A stretch of 64,000 nt of DNA from Marinifilum flexuosum (GCF_003610555.1 NZ_RAPQ01000009.1:372001-436000); one strand, 5' to 3'; shown: positions 36,771 to 46,304, counted from the first letter of the stretch. The notes: generated by a model from the sequence alone, not told the origin. Program-made: numbers and translations.

Positions 36771-37586
36771 ATGAAATTCAAAATTACAATCCTATTAATC
36801 CTTTCTTTTCTAACAGTATTTGGAACTTTTGCTCAACAAAAAAAAGTAATCAAGCCTGAAACCATTTATATCGTAGATAACGAGATCGTAAGCCTAGAGT
36901 TTGTAAAAAAACTAAATACTTCTCACATTAAGGAAATGAAAATGGGAGTATCAGGTAAAGAAAAAGAAGCACTTATAAAAAAGTATGGCGAATCAATAGA
37001 GGATAACCAAATTATTGTTTTTGTAATGAAAACAGAGAAGGAAATCAAAAACACCAATGACTCCAAAACAATAACACCTGAAGAGGCGGCAGAAATAAAT
37101 CGCAAAAATGCTGAAGAGCGTGCTAAAAAAATAAAAGAATCTACCTTGGTAAATAGCGGCGATATGTCTAAAGATTTCTCCTTAGAAATGCTTGATGGAT
37201 CAAAGGTTAAATTATCCGATTTTAAAGGTAAAGTAGTTTTAATCAACTTTTGGGCAACCTGGTGTGCTCCTTGCATGAAAGAACTTTATGAATTTCCAGA
37301 AAGAATTATCGAACCATTTGCTGACAAGGATTTTGTTTTGCTGGCAATCTCTCGAGGGGAAAAAGAAGATGTAGTTCGTAAAAAAATGGATAAGCTAAAA
37401 AGTAGAGGCGTTGAGTTTAATGCTGGATTAGATCCAAAGGAAGAAATTTACAAGCTATATGCTACCAACTTAATTCCTCGCAACTTCTTGATCGATCAAA
37501 ATGGGAAAGTGGTGTATACCTCGGTTGGTTACTCGGATGAAAAATTAAACGAATTGGTAAATAAGATTGAGGAATTATTGAAATAG
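36771..37586 (+). CDS. TlpA family thiol-disulfide protein with an N-terminal extension
   Basis: The protein has 271 residues with a signal peptide (about 1-21, FGTFAQ). Residues 22-125 form a mixed alpha/beta extension (ETIYIVDNEIVSLEFVKKL ... ITPEEAAEINRKNAEERAKKI) that I do not recognise, with a charged helix at its end. From about 130 it is a standard AhpC/TlpA fold: SLEMLDGSKVKLSDFKGKVV, then NFWATWCAPC with Cys165 and Cys168, and LIPRNFLIDQNGKVV. It probably keeps a periplasmic client reduced or isomerised. It follows the regulatory-like domain gene by 41 bases. Confidence 0.88.
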   Translation: MKFKITILLILSFLTVFGTFAQQKKVIKPETIYIVDNEIVSLEFVKKLNTSHIKEMKMGVSGKEKEALIKKYGESIEDNQIIVFVMKTEKEIKNTNDSKTITPEEAAEINRKNAEERAKKIKESTLVNSGDMSKDFSLEMLDGSKVKLSDFKGKVVLINFWATWCAPCMKELYEFPERIIEPFADKDFVLLAISRGEKEDVVRKKMDKLKSRGVEFNAGLDPKEEIYKLYATNLIPRNFLIDQNGKVVYTSVGYSDEKLNELVNKIEELLK

Positions 37587-37636
37587 AAATACAATCGAAT
37601 GTCTATGTAGTAATTGAAAAAAATATAAATACCTTA

Positions 37637-37663
37637 AAACAGGACCTTAAAGAGGTTCTGTTT
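37637..37663 (+). terminator. Intrinsic terminator after the TlpA gene
   Basis: An 11-bp stem with one G-T pair (37637-37647 with 37653-37663) is followed by a T-rich tail. The next 200 bases up to 37868 hold no recognisable gene. Confidence 0.75.
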
Positions 37664-37868
37664 TTGTTTTAACAGCATATTATACAAAAAACACACATGT
37701 TTGTGGAACTTACTCGAGACACTTATCTAACTACCTAAAGCAAGTTAGTAGACCTACTTAAGGCACTTAACCAAGTTAACACCCCACTCTAAATAATAAT
37801 ATGATGCCTTAAAAGGAATGATTGTTTTGTACGAAGCACTACAAGATGAAAGATTCCATAAAATGCAC

Positions 37869-39209
37869 CTAAAAATTATAGCGAATCCCAGTGTGTAAAC
37901 CAATTGAGTATGGTTTATAATCAAATCGTCCACTCTTGTTAATGGAATTCAGGTAATATTTAAAACTAGGTTCAAGACCAATTCTTACTTTAGGACTTAA
38001 CTGATATTCGAATCCCAAACCAAATAAGGAGCTAAAATTGGTAGTTCTTAAATTCTCTATTTCACCAATTTTTTGTCTAGACCCTGAAGTGCGATAAACA
38101 CCATTCTCAACAATCCAGTTGGCACCAATACCTCCACTAAAATAAACGCCCAATCTCTTTTGTGTTAAATTGTATCGTAGTAAAATTGGTACCTCTATGG
38201 TTTCGAAGCTTTGCATTAAATCATCCGATGAACTGTAGGTAGAAGCAACCATATATTCAGCATTGGTTTTATCTTCTATATTCCCTACTGTATACCTAAT
38301 GTTACCGGCAGATGTATGCGATGGTAGAAATGTTCTCTCTTGTCTGTTAATGTCATTTGTTTCACCTTCTCCTATAGGATCTGCAAATGCCATGTTCATA
38401 CTTGAACCACCCATGTCCTGACCAACCCGATTATACATGAATCCGGTTTGCAAAGCCAACTTCTCACCCAAAGCATAGTTCACTTTTACTCCTCCTCCAA
38501 AACTTACAATTCCGCTATTTGCACTTGATGCCGATTCTTCGTTAGAGTAAGCTGAAGAGATTTGCCCAATTATAGCCCAACGATTCTTTCTTAACTCATC
38601 CTTTTTAGATTGTTCCATTGCCAGAAGATTATTCATAACAATCAAATCTTCAGCACTTAGTTGGATGGCTTTTGATTTTTCAGCCTGTTGATATTGCAAT
38701 CTCTCAGGAACTTGATTGGCCCCGTTAAGTAATAGTTTAATTCCTTCTGGTATGCTATTCAATAAAGATTCTTTCTCAAACTTGATCTCTTTGCTGGTTA
38801 TTACTGGTTGAACGATATTCTTTGCAAAATTTGATGCATTTTCAGCAATAAATACACCATTCCCCTTCTTCTCGCTAATTATTTTATTTTCAGTGGCATT
38901 GTTTTCCCTAATATCACCCAATGTTTCTGTCTGATTCAATCGATTAACTGATGAAGTATTATCGCTCAATTGTTCGATATGAACACTTCCGGGTTCAGAA
39001 TTAAACAAGCTACGATTTGCAATTCCAAAAAATAACAGCACCGAAGCCGCTAATGCAGTAGAAACAAAAATGATTACTCCTCTCCTTTTTCTACGAGCAG
39101 CTGCCATCTTTCCATTAATTGCATTCCAGACTTCAGGATTTGGTTCAACACTCATTCCTTTCAACCCATCGGCAAACAGACTATCGATATGTTTGTTCTC
39201 GTCTAGCAT
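37869..39209 (-). CDS. Membrane protein with N-terminal TM and C-terminal barrel-like domain, partner of the adjacent sigma factor
   Basis: The protein has 446 residues. Residues 1-43 are soluble and end in a basic patch (AAARRKRRG), with one transmembrane segment at about 44-64 (VIIFVSTALAASVLLFFGIA). A low-complexity linker with many Ser/Asn/Glu follows, and from about residue 210 there is a PorT-like outer membrane beta-barrel pattern (WAIIGQISSAYSNEE, KLALQTGFMYNRVGQDMGG, IPILLRYNLTQKRLGVYFSGGIGANW) ending in YNF. It overlaps the end of the sigma gene by seven bases. The N-terminal plan is like an anti-sigma factor, so it may act as one. I cannot name the family with certainty. Confidence 0.7.
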   Translation of the reverse strand: MLDENKHIDSLFADGLKGMSVEPNPEVWNAINGKMAAARRKRRGVIIFVSTALAASVLLFFGIANRSLFNSEPGSVHIEQLSDNTSSVNRLNQTETLGDIRENNATENKIISEKKGNGVFIAENASNFAKNIVQPVITSKEIKFEKESLLNSIPEGIKLLLNGANQVPERLQYQQAEKSKAIQLSAEDLIVMNNLLAMEQSKKDELRKNRWAIIGQISSAYSNEESASSANSGIVSFGGGVKVNYALGEKLALQTGFMYNRVGQDMGGSSMNMAFADPIGEGETNDINRQERTFLPSHTSAGNIRYTVGNIEDKTNAEYMVASTYSSSDDLMQSFETIEVPILLRYNLTQKRLGVYFSGGIGANWIVENGVYRTSGSRQKIGEIENLRTTNFSSLFGLGFEYQLSPKVRIGLEPSFKYYLNSINKSGRFDYKPYSIGLHTGIRYNF

Positions 39210-39772
39210 ATTTTCAGCTTGTTCTCTTTTTCACTTAAATAATCATTCACTTTTTGTTTTAAAATTGCTCTTCCCCGAGCCAGATTCGATTTTGAAGTTC
39301 CTACGGAAATATCCATTACCTCAGAAATCTCGTTATGGGTGTATCCATCTAAAACATATAAACTAAACACCATTTGGTACCTATCGGGCAAACCCTGAAT
39401 CATCTGCAAAAGAACTTCCAATGGGATGTCTGAGTTTTGAATTGATTCATCGGGTTCTGAATCAGGATCAGGTTCCCAAACCTCATCAACCACTTGCATA
39501 TTTTTCGATTTGCGGAACTTTTCCAAAGCCGTATTAACCATTATTCTACGTATCCAACCTTCGAATGATCCTTTGAACTGATAAGATTTAATACTTTGAA
39601 AAACCTTAATAAATCCATCCTGCAAATTATCCTCGGCCTCATTTAAATCATTGGAATACCTCAAGCACACCCCTAACATTTTGGGTGCAAACTCCCGATA
39701 AAGCAATTCTTGCGCTTTAGATTTACCTTTCGAGCAGTCTTTTACTATTTGTTCTAATTCTCGGTTTTCCAA
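39203..39772 (-). CDS. ECF RNA polymerase sigma factor
   Basis: The protein has 189 residues. Region 2 contains NEAEDNLQDGFIKVFQSI, and region 4 is YTHNEISEVMDISVGTSKSNLARGR. The best start is the TTG at 39772. The frame has no upstream ATG before a stop, and the conserved part begins soon after. It is of a different ECF type from the three FecR-linked factors, closer to the RpoE-like type often found with an unusual barrel-bearing partner protein. The gene overlaps its neighbour 37869-39209 by seven bases, so both are translated together. A promoter should lie within 39773-39970. Confidence 0.88.
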   Translation of the reverse strand: MENRELEQIVKDCSKGKSKAQELLYREFAPKMLGVCLRYSNDLNEAEDNLQDGFIKVFQSIKSYQFKGSFEGWIRRIMVNTALEKFRKSKNMQVVDEVWEPDPDSEPDESIQNSDIPLEVLLQMIQGLPDRYQMVFSLYVLDGYTHNEISEVMDISVGTSKSNLARGRAILKQKVNDYLSEKENKLKIC

Positions 39773-39971
39773 AGTGGTTAACGTCTTTTACGATCCTGAT
39801 TTATTAAATAGTTGTACAAAGTGCGATAAGGTTGCGCTAAAATTACAACTTTTTTATTTGACATTTAAAATACACTGATTCTAAGACAAATAGAAAATTC
39901 ATTATTAAAAATTTATAAAATTAAAGCAACCATTTCAAAGTTTCATCATCAAGCAATTGTAAAACTTTTAA

Positions 39972-39997
39972 AGAGACATACCCGGGATTTTGTCTCT
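39972..39997. repeat. REP-like palindrome
   Basis: AGAGACA (39972-39978) pairs with TGTCTCT (39991-39997), with CCCGGG near the loop centre. The right end, GTCTCTACA, is shared with a second palindrome near 61718. It is probably a small interspersed palindromic repeat. Confidence 0.4.
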
Positions 39998-40048
39998 ACA
40001 ATTTATTAAAACAGAAAAATCAGTATTACTGATAAAAACTAAAAACAA

Positions 40049-40759
40049 ATGAAGAATTTAAAAAGCATAGGGGCATTGCTAATTTTAGCAGTAAGTATTG
40101 TGGCATGTGATAGTAGTGTTGACAACACACCAAATTTACAAGCAATTGGTGATGTTTATGTAAGGGTGAAAAAAAGTGGTGATGATACAGTTTATGCACC
40201 GGTATTTTACACCTATTCAAATTTCTCGATGAGCAAAGTTGATGTAGAAGGCCCAACCGATAGCAATATTGAAAAGGACTTAAGCGATTATAATGATAAA
40301 ATGGCTTTTAGAGCAATTCCTTCCGAAGATGATTTTACAACAGAGGACATAGAGAATGGAATTTATCAATTTGACATTACTGCCGAAGATCTTGAAACCT
40401 ACACAGTAAGCGATAAATTACTAGAAGCTAGACTTGAGCCAGTTAAAATTACAGAATTTAACTACGATAAAACAACACACTCTATCGATATTGACTGGGA
40501 TGATGTAGATGACAAAGATGTTTATGTAGTAAAAATTCACAATGAAATGGATGGAGAAATCATTTATGTTTCCGATAGAATGCTTTCATCAAATCATAAA
40601 GTAATTGAAGATGGTACTAACAACTGGTCTGATTTTGATACTGAAGAAGGTGCAACTTATGTTGTTGGGGTTTATGCCTACAAATTTGAACTTCCTTCCG
40701 CAACATCTGGCTACGATATCAACTGTGAATCGGTTGAGTACCGCGAGATTGAATGGTAA
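40049..40759 (+). CDS. Lipoprotein of unknown function
   Basis: The protein has 236 residues with a lipoprotein signal (SIVACDSSVDN, Cys at residue 20). The middle part is acidic, and the C-terminal 100 residues (EPVKITEFNYDKTTHSIDIDWDDVDDKDVYVVKIHNE) read as one fibronectin-type-III-like module with the usual D-W-D and Y-V-V-K strands. I do not know the family. It converges with the outer membrane protein gene at 40955-41677 and shares a two-way terminator with it. Nothing in the neighbourhood points to a role. Confidence 0.7.
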   Translation: MKNLKSIGALLILAVSIVACDSSVDNTPNLQAIGDVYVRVKKSGDDTVYAPVFYTYSNFSMSKVDVEGPTDSNIEKDLSDYNDKMAFRAIPSEDDFTTEDIENGIYQFDITAEDLETYTVSDKLLEARLEPVKITEFNYDKTTHSIDIDWDDVDDKDVYVVKIHNEMDGEIIYVSDRMLSSNHKVIEDGTNNWSDFDTEEGATYVVGVYAYKFELPSATSGYDINCESVEYREIEW

Positions 40760-40852
40760 TTAAAGTTGTTTATTAAATGATTAAGATACAAGCATTATTA
40801 ATGCTGAAAACTTACTATCTGGCAGATAGCTACAGAACAATTTTCAACGAAA

Positions 40853-40882
40853 AAACTCGCTCTTCTTTCGAAGAGCGAGTTT
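40853..40882. terminator. Bidirectional intrinsic terminator
   Basis: A perfect 13-bp stem (40853-40865 with 40870-40882) has a four-base loop, with an A-run before it and Ts after it. It serves the converging genes at 40759 (+) and 40955 (-). Confidence 0.88.
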
Positions 40883-40954
40883 AATCGCTAATAATAGAAC
40901 TAGATGTTCTGCTTTTATGGAAATTAATGCAAAGGTTTAATCAAACATTGATGA

Positions 40955-41677
40955 TTAAAAACCAATACCTAAAATTAGGTTCGCAGTTTCTGCTTGTGGG
41001 TTAATCGCAACTTTAGCCCAAGCATTTAAAGAAAAACTCTCTGTAATTTTAATCTCTCTGGTAGCTGTAGCTCCGATATTTACAAAACCAAAACTCTCAC
41101 CATAAACCTGATCTTCGAAAGCATTTAAGCCTGCGAATAAAGAAATCTTTTCTCCACCAATGGTTACTGGATATCCAAACTCAACGTAAGTTGAATAGTT
41201 TTGGTCACCATTCTCATCTAAATCGCGACCATAAAGCATAGTGCTTACCGAAAGACTTAAAGGAAATTTCTCAGTAAAATAGAAGTTAAAACTTGCATCA
41301 ATCAAGTGATTCGTTGTAGCTCTATCTAAATCAAGATAGTTGTAATCATCAATTGAAGCTCTATCGCGGTTTGCAAATAAGTCCCAAACTGCTATGTTAA
41401 AATGATCGTTAAACTTATATCCTACATGAAAATCGAACTCTGAATATGTATTATCGAATGCATATCCACCCCATGCACCAAAAGTAAAGTTGTTATTGGT
41501 ATAAGCAAGGTCCATTTCGAAATTGGCAGTGTTACTTACCATGATACCTCTCCAGTAATGGCGAGTGGTTACCGATGGACTAACTGTTACTTTTCCTTGT
41601 GCATTTACGTTCATATTCGACGCAAATAATATTATAAGAGTAAATAATACTGATAGTTTTAAAACTGATTTTTTCAT
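40955..41677 (-). CDS. TorF-like outer membrane protein next to glpF
   Basis: The protein has 240 residues with a signal peptide of about 26 residues (NMNVNAQ). The start of the mature protein (GKVTVSPSVTTRHYWRGIMVSNTANFEMDLAYTNNNFTFGAWGGYAF) is like the TorF / CHP02001 putative porins. Strands alternate to a C-terminal Phe (LILGIGF). It lies 165 bases downstream of glpF on the same strand and ends the glpD - glpK - glpF run, so it may pass glycerol or a related small solute across the outer membrane. Substrate is an inference from position only. Confidence 0.65.
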   Translation of the reverse strand: MKKSVLKLSVLFTLIILFASNMNVNAQGKVTVSPSVTTRHYWRGIMVSNTANFEMDLAYTNNNFTFGAWGGYAFDNTYSEFDFHVGYKFNDHFNIAVWDLFANRDRASIDDYNYLDLDRATTNHLIDASFNFYFTEKFPLSLSVSTMLYGRDLDENGDQNYSTYVEFGYPVTIGGEKISLFAGLNAFEDQVYGESFGFVNIGATATREIKITESFSLNAWAKVAINPQAETANLILGIGF

Positions 41678-41842
41678 TAGATTAATATTTTATGGGCTGT
41701 AGAGATCCTGAAGGTCTCAATTTCAAGATCTCCACAGGGTTTAAAAATGTAGTCGTGTTATTTAATTCTAAGCGTAGCTTAGATCTACTATCGAAAACCT
41801 TTCAAGCATAAACTTGTTATTGGCAGATAGCTTTAGGTTTAT

Positions 41843-42577
41843 TTATAAGCTCATAAACAAGAAGGCTGCAACTGCTGCTCCTACGATAGGTGCAATAACC
41901 GGAACCAAAGAGTATCCCCAGTCGCTACCACCTTTGTTGTTCATAGGAAGAATAGCATGCATAATTCTTGGACCAAGATCTCTTGCTGGGTTAATCGCAT
42001 AACCAGTAGTTCCTCCTAAAGAAAGTCCAATAGCAACTACTAACAGAGCAACTGGCAAAGCACCTAAAGTACCCAATCCAACCTTGGCACCCTCAACACC
42101 AGCAGCTTCGAAAGAAGGACCTGCCAAATAGAAGATTACAAACATCAATACAAATGTTCCGATAACTTCGCTGATTACATTGCTTCCAAAGTTACGGATA
42201 GCAGGACCAGTAGAGAAACATGCTAATTTCGCTCCACCATCTTCAGTAGAATTAAAGTGATCGCGATACATTAACCACACAAGGAATGCTCCGAATGCAG
42301 CTCCTGCCATTTGAGCAACGATAAAAAGACCTACCTTTGACCATGCAAACATACCTGCTAACGCCAATCCTACGGTTACAGCGGGGTTAATATGAGCTCC
42401 AGAAATTGGGCCTGCAACAGCTACTGCTGTAAATACTGCTAATCCCCATCCCATTGTGATTACGATCCAACCACTGTTATTTCCTTTGGTATTATTCAAT
42501 ACAACGTTTGCAACTACTCCATTACCTAAAAGGATTAGTAACATTGTTCCTATAAATTCTGCAATAAATTCACTCAT
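41843..42577 (-). CDS. glpF: Glycerol uptake facilitator (MIP/aquaporin family)
   Basis: The protein has 244 residues with six transmembrane helices and the two half-helix NPA motifs at about 64-66 (GAHINPAVT) and 196-198 (GYAINPARD). The Asp after the second NPA-Arg is a feature of glycerol-conducting members. It passively conducts glycerol across the inner membrane, where GlpK traps it as glycerol-3-phosphate. The gene is 149 bases downstream of glpK1, in the usual glpK-glpF pairing. Confidence 0.95.
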   Translation of the reverse strand: MSEFIAEFIGTMLLILLGNGVVANVVLNNTKGNNSGWIVITMGWGLAVFTAVAVAGPISGAHINPAVTVGLALAGMFAWSKVGLFIVAQMAGAAFGAFLVWLMYRDHFNSTEDGGAKLACFSTGPAIRNFGSNVISEVIGTFVLMFVIFYLAGPSFEAAGVEGAKVGLGTLGALPVALLVVAIGLSLGGTTGYAINPARDLGPRIMHAILPMNNKGGSDWGYSLVPVIAPIVGAAVAAFLFMSL

Positions 42578-42726
42578 GACTTTATGGTTTATTTAGTAAT
42601 TGTTAATAAAAGAATGCCGGAATCCATTCTCCTTCCGTTCCTTCATCTCATTTCCGGCATTGGTTTAAAAATATTAAACCCGAGATCAATCCTACCAACC
42701 AATCTCAGGTTGTTAGATATTGAAAA

Positions 42727-44226
42727 TTAAGCTTCTGTATCCCAATCTTTCGAACGACCAAGGGCTTTATCCCAACCTTTAATCATCTTCTCAGATTTTT
42801 CTTTAGGCATTTCTGGCTCGAACTTGCGATCCATTGCCCACTGGCTTTTAATTTCATCAACACTATCCCAATATCCAACTGCTAAACCTGCCAAGTATGC
42901 AGCACCTAGTGCAGTAGTTTCAAGAGTTTTCGGGCGATAAACTGGTGCATCTAATACATCCGACTGGAATTGCATTAATAAGTTGTTAATTGCAGCACCA
43001 CCATCAACACGTAATTCGTTAATTTCTATTCCAGCATCAGCTTCCATAGCTTTCAATACGTCTCTGGTTTGGAAAGCGATACCTTCTAAAGCAGCTCTTG
43101 CGATATGAGCAGAAGTTGATCCTCTTGTTAAACCAACAATTGTACCTCTTGCATACTGATCCCAATGTGGAGCTCCTAAACCTGTTAATGCAGGCACAAG
43201 GAATACACCCCCATTATCTTCTACCGAACCAGCCAATTCTTCTACTTCCGGAGACGACTTGATAATTCCTAATCCATCGCGTAACCATTGTACAATAGCT
43301 CCTCCCATGAAAATACTTCCTTCCAAACAGTAAGTAGTTTCACCATTAATTTGCCATCCAATGGTAGTTAATAAGTTGTTGTTTGATTTTACTGGCGTAG
43401 TTCCGGTATTACAAAGCATGAAACATCCTGTTCCATATGTGTTCTTCACCGAACCTGGCTTAATACACATCTGGCCGAAAGTAGCAGCTTGCTGGTCACC
43501 TGCAATACCCGCGATAGGTACCTCGTGAGCGAAAAGAGTAGTTACCGTATGTCCATATACTTCTGAAGAAGATTTAACCTCAGGAAGAATACTGGCAGGA
43601 ATGTCAAGAAGTTCCAACATATCCTTATCCCACTCCAAAGTTTTGATGTTGTATAGTAAAGTTCTACTTGCGTTGGTAACATCTGTTACGTGTACTTTTC
43701 CTTGAGTCAATTTCCAGATTAACCAGCTATCGATAGTACCAAATGCCAATTTACCTGCTTCTGCTTTTTCGCGAGCTCCTTCAACATTATCGAGAATCCA
43801 CTTTACTTTAGTTCCCGAGAAGTAAGAATCGATAATCAAACCAGTCTTATCCTGAATCATATCAGCATGACCTTGTGCTTTTAATTCATCGCAGTATTTA
43901 GATGTACGACGATCTTGCCAAACGATTGCGTTGTAAATTGGTTCGTTGGTTTCGCGGTCCCAAACAACTGTTGTCTCTCTCTGGTTAGTGATACCAATCC
44001 CCGCGATGTTTTTACCGTTAGCTCCAGCCTGAGTAATCGCTTCAGCTGCTACACCTGCTTGTGTAGACCAAATCTCGTTCGCATCATGCTCTACCCATCC
44101 TGGCTGAGGGAATATTTGGGTAAATTCCTTCTGTGCCACGCTCACCATCTCGCCTTTTTTGTTGAAAACGATTGCTCTCGAACTTGTAGTTCCCTGGTCT
44201 AAAGCTAAAATAAACTTGTCTTCCAT
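42727..44226 (-). CDS. glpK: Glycerol kinase
   Basis: The protein has 499 residues, the normal FGGY glycerol kinase length. The phosphate loop [10 protein letters not shown] is canonical (residues 9-18). The substrate site NQRET (Arg-Glu pair) and the GDQQAA motif with its catalytic Asp are present, as is the nucleotide motif [11 protein letters not shown] with Asp-Gly-Gly intact. It converts glycerol and ATP to glycerol-3-phosphate. It lies between glpD (345 bases upstream) and glpF. The second glycerol kinase in this window (51337-52833) has lost several of these residues, so this copy is the likely main enzyme. Confidence 0.96.
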   Translation of the reverse strand: MEDKFILALDQGTTSSRAIVFNKKGEMVSVAQKEFTQIFPQPGWVEHDANEIWSTQAGVAAEAITQAGANGKNIAGIGITNQRETTVVWDRETNEPIYNAIVWQDRRTSKYCDELKAQGHADMIQDKTGLIIDSYFSGTKVKWILDNVEGAREKAEAGKLAFGTIDSWLIWKLTQGKVHVTDVTNASRTLLYNIKTLEWDKDMLELLDIPASILPEVKSSSEVYGHTVTTLFAHEVPIAGIAGDQQAATFGQMCIKPGSVKNTYGTGCFMLCNTGTTPVKSNNNLLTTIGWQINGETTYCLEGSIFMGGAIVQWLRDGLGIIKSSPEVEELAGSVEDNGGVFLVPALTGLGAPHWDQYARGTIVGLTRGSTSAHIARAALEGIAFQTRDVLKAMEADAGIEINELRVDGGAAINNLLMQFQSDVLDAPVYRPKTLETTALGAAYLAGLAVGYWDSVDEIKSQWAMDRKFEPEMPKEKSEKMIKGWDKALGRSKDWDTEA

Positions 44227-44292
44227 AATTCAATTAATTTGGGTTATTGTGTTATTAAAATTATAGTCTTTCCGAGTACTCAATTGCTATTA

Positions 44293-44307
44293 TTTACAAA
44301 TTGTAAA
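44293..44307. promoter_or_regulatory. Palindrome upstream of glpK
   Basis: TTTACAA-A-TTGTAAA is a perfect 15-bp palindrome 66 bases before the glpK start, a possible operator. It shares TTACAA with the dyad at the padR promoter, but its half-site spacing differs. Confidence 0.4.
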
Positions 44308-44422
44308 CGATTGCAATTTTGCGATAAAAAATTTTTAATCCTTCGGATTAAACGCACAAATCCATATTTATACAGATTTGATTAGGGTTTTAGGTAGTAT
44401 TTAACACATCACATTAAATAGA

Positions 44423-44569
44423 AAATGTAGGACTATGCGAGCAAGGCAATATCGTGCCAAAACTAACAAATTGATTAATAATATTGTAACAATTAATAAA
44501 ATCAGTAGTTATAAATAACAGACTAAGAACTACCTTTAATAAAACTCTTGCTCAATTTGTCCTACATTT
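44423..44569. repeat. 147-bp element with imperfect terminal inverted repeats
   Basis: The 23-bp ends 44423-44445 and 44547-44569 are inverted repeats with 18 matches: 11-bp and 7-bp blocks either side of a five-base mismatch (AAATGTAGGAC, GAGCAAG). They enclose 101 AT-rich bases, and the right end abuts the glpD stop codon. This could be a MITE-like remnant or a large stem-loop in the glpD-glpK message. No target duplication or transposase is visible. Confidence 0.4.
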
Positions 44570-44571
44570 CT

Positions 44572-46134
44572 TTATTTCAATATGTACTGGGCTGCCAAAT
44601 CATTAAATTTATTTATCTGATCATCCTCCCATTGTTTATCGTATTTAAGCTCTTTTGCCATTAATTCAGCAACTTTTGGAGCCATTCTAACACTTTCTTT
44701 TGCATCAAGAAGTAAAGCCCTGGTTCTACGCGATAAAAAATCTTCTACCGTCCTGGCCATTTCATTTCTGACTGCCCAAACAACCTGTGCGTTCAATACT
44801 TGAAGCTCTTCACTTAAATATTCGTTTAAGCCATTTTCTTGCTTTGCCAAATCCAAAATCTTCTCCTCATCCGAGCCATAGAAATACATCGGATTGCTTA
44901 AATCCGGATTTTCTTTATATCCGTGAATTCGTAAGTTTCTTGTTACTGATTTTTTTTGTTCCAAACCGGCAGTCTTAGCAACAGTATTCATTACATCTTC
45001 AGCCATTTGGCGATAGGTTGTCCATTTTCCACCTGTTAAAGTCACCATACCTGATTCAGATACAACAATCTTATGTCCTCTTGAAATCTCTTTGGTCTTC
45101 GCCCCATCTTGAGTTGGAGCTGCTAAAGGTCTTAATCCAGCAAATACACTTCTTACATCTGATCTTTTAGGTGGTTTTTCAAGGAACCTACCTGCAGTTT
45201 CCAATATAAAATCAACTTCCTCTTCCAACGCCTTCGGTTCTAGTTCTGCTTTATCTTTGTGTACATCAGTAGTACCAACCACTACTTTGTTGTGCCATGG
45301 TACTGCAAATAACACACGGCCATCACTTGTTTTAGGAATCATTACAGCATAGTCGCCAGGAACAAATTCCTTATCCAATACCAAGTGAACACCCTGACTC
45401 ACCCTTACGATATCTTTCGCTTTAGGTTCGTCCATTTTGATAATTTCATCAACAAAAACGCCTGTGGCATTTAAAACAGCCTCTCCTTCAATGGTATAAG
45501 TTTCATTATTTTCAAGGTCAGTAGCCTTTACTGCAGTGATTTTGCCATTATTTTTAACCACTCCAGTAACTTTCATATAATTGATAGCCACTCCTCCATT
45601 TTCTACAAATGTTTGACACATGTTTATTGCCAATCGGGAGTCATCAAACTGTCCATCATGATAAACTACTCCACCACTAAGCTTTTCACTTTTAAGAGTT
45701 GGTATGTATTTAAGTGTTCTTTTCTTTGAAAATGGTAAAGATCTTCCATAACCTAACTTTCCTGCCATTAAATCATAGAGAGTTAATCCTAAAGTATAAT
45801 ATGGAGTTCCCCACCAAGTATAATTTGGAATAATAAAGGATTGATCTTTTACCAAGTGAGGAGCATTCTTTTTTAATAAGCCTCTCTCACGTAAAGCTTC
45901 AAGAACCAATGAGATATTTCCTTGAGCAAGATATCTTACGCCACCATGAACCAATTTTGTACTTCTGCTTGAAGTACCTTTAGCGAAATCATCCTGTTCA
46001 AGAAGAAGGGTTTTGTAACCACGTGTCGAAGACTCAATGGCTGCGCCCAACCCCGATGCACCACCACCAACAATAATCACATCCCATTTCTGTTTTGCAC
46101 TCTTAACTTCTCTAAGCATCTTTCCTCTATCCAT
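44572..46134 (-). CDS. glpD: Glycerol-3-phosphate dehydrogenase, FAD-dependent
   Basis: With the ATG at 46134 the protein has 520 residues. An in-frame TTG further upstream would overlap the small gene before it and is unlikely. The Rossmann FAD motif is VIIVGGGASGLGAAIESS (about residues 18-35), followed by LLLEQDDFAKGTSSRSTKLVHGGVRYL, the hallmark of the GlpD/GlpA family. A DAO-type oxidase fold follows, and a C-terminal helical domain begins near 420. It oxidises sn-glycerol-3-phosphate to dihydroxyacetone phosphate and passes electrons to quinone at the inner membrane. It starts 23 bases after the 48-codon gene at 46158-46304, which is probably its operon leader gene. Confidence 0.93.
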   Translation of the reverse strand: MDRGKMLREVKSAKQKWDVIIVGGGASGLGAAIESSTRGYKTLLLEQDDFAKGTSSRSTKLVHGGVRYLAQGNISLVLEALRERGLLKKNAPHLVKDQSFIIPNYTWWGTPYYTLGLTLYDLMAGKLGYGRSLPFSKKRTLKYIPTLKSEKLSGGVVYHDGQFDDSRLAINMCQTFVENGGVAINYMKVTGVVKNNGKITAVKATDLENNETYTIEGEAVLNATGVFVDEIIKMDEPKAKDIVRVSQGVHLVLDKEFVPGDYAVMIPKTSDGRVLFAVPWHNKVVVGTTDVHKDKAELEPKALEEEVDFILETAGRFLEKPPKRSDVRSVFAGLRPLAAPTQDGAKTKEISRGHKIVVSESGMVTLTGGKWTTYRQMAEDVMNTVAKTAGLEQKKSVTRNLRIHGYKENPDLSNPMYFYGSDEEKILDLAKQENGLNEYLSEELQVLNAQVVWAVRNEMARTVEDFLSRRTRALLLDAKESVRMAPKVAELMAKELKYDKQWEDDQINKFNDLAAQYILK

Positions 46135-46157
46135 GACTGCACAACCTATTGATTCTT

Positions 46158-46304
46158 CTACAATTCTTTTTCCCAATACTCCCAAATACTTCCTTTCGCT
46201 TCTTCTTCATCCTGAGTAGCCAATTCTTTTTGTCCAGACAAAATGTCTAAGAAAAAAGAATAAAGGCGATTTCCCATTTGCATATCAAATCTTACATCTT
46301 CCAT
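46158..46304 (-). CDS. 48-aa small protein, member of a two-copy family (leads glpD)
   Basis: A 49-codon frame from ATG 46304 to a TAG at 46158 gives a 48-residue acidic protein. The N-terminal part (MEDVRFDMQ ... LYSFF) and the end (SIWEYWEKEL) match the equally long protein at 50873-51019: 20 of 48 residues are identical and no gap is needed. Both genes carry the same type of promoter and leader and each precedes a glycerol-phosphate gene. The conserved pattern is DVxFD, LY-S/T-FF and SIW-E/D-Y/F-WExEL. There is no signal peptide or membrane segment. It may be a leader peptide, an adaptor or a regulator of the enzymes; I know of no family. Confidence 0.75.
   Translation of the reverse strand: MEDVRFDMQMGNRLYSFFLDILSGQKELATQDEEEAKGSIWEYWEKEL

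Noticed and set aside
40815-41832. Repeat GGCAGATAGCT seen near 40821 and 41822
   Set aside because: An 11-base match between two places is expected by chance in a window of this size, and the flanks do not match.
44423-44569. Insertion sequence
   Set aside because: There is no transposase frame and the element is only 147 bases; at most it is a MITE-like remnant.
46135-46185. N-terminal extension of GlpD from a TTG at 46185
   Set aside because: It would overlap the end of the conserved 48-codon gene in another frame and adds residues with no counterpart in the family.
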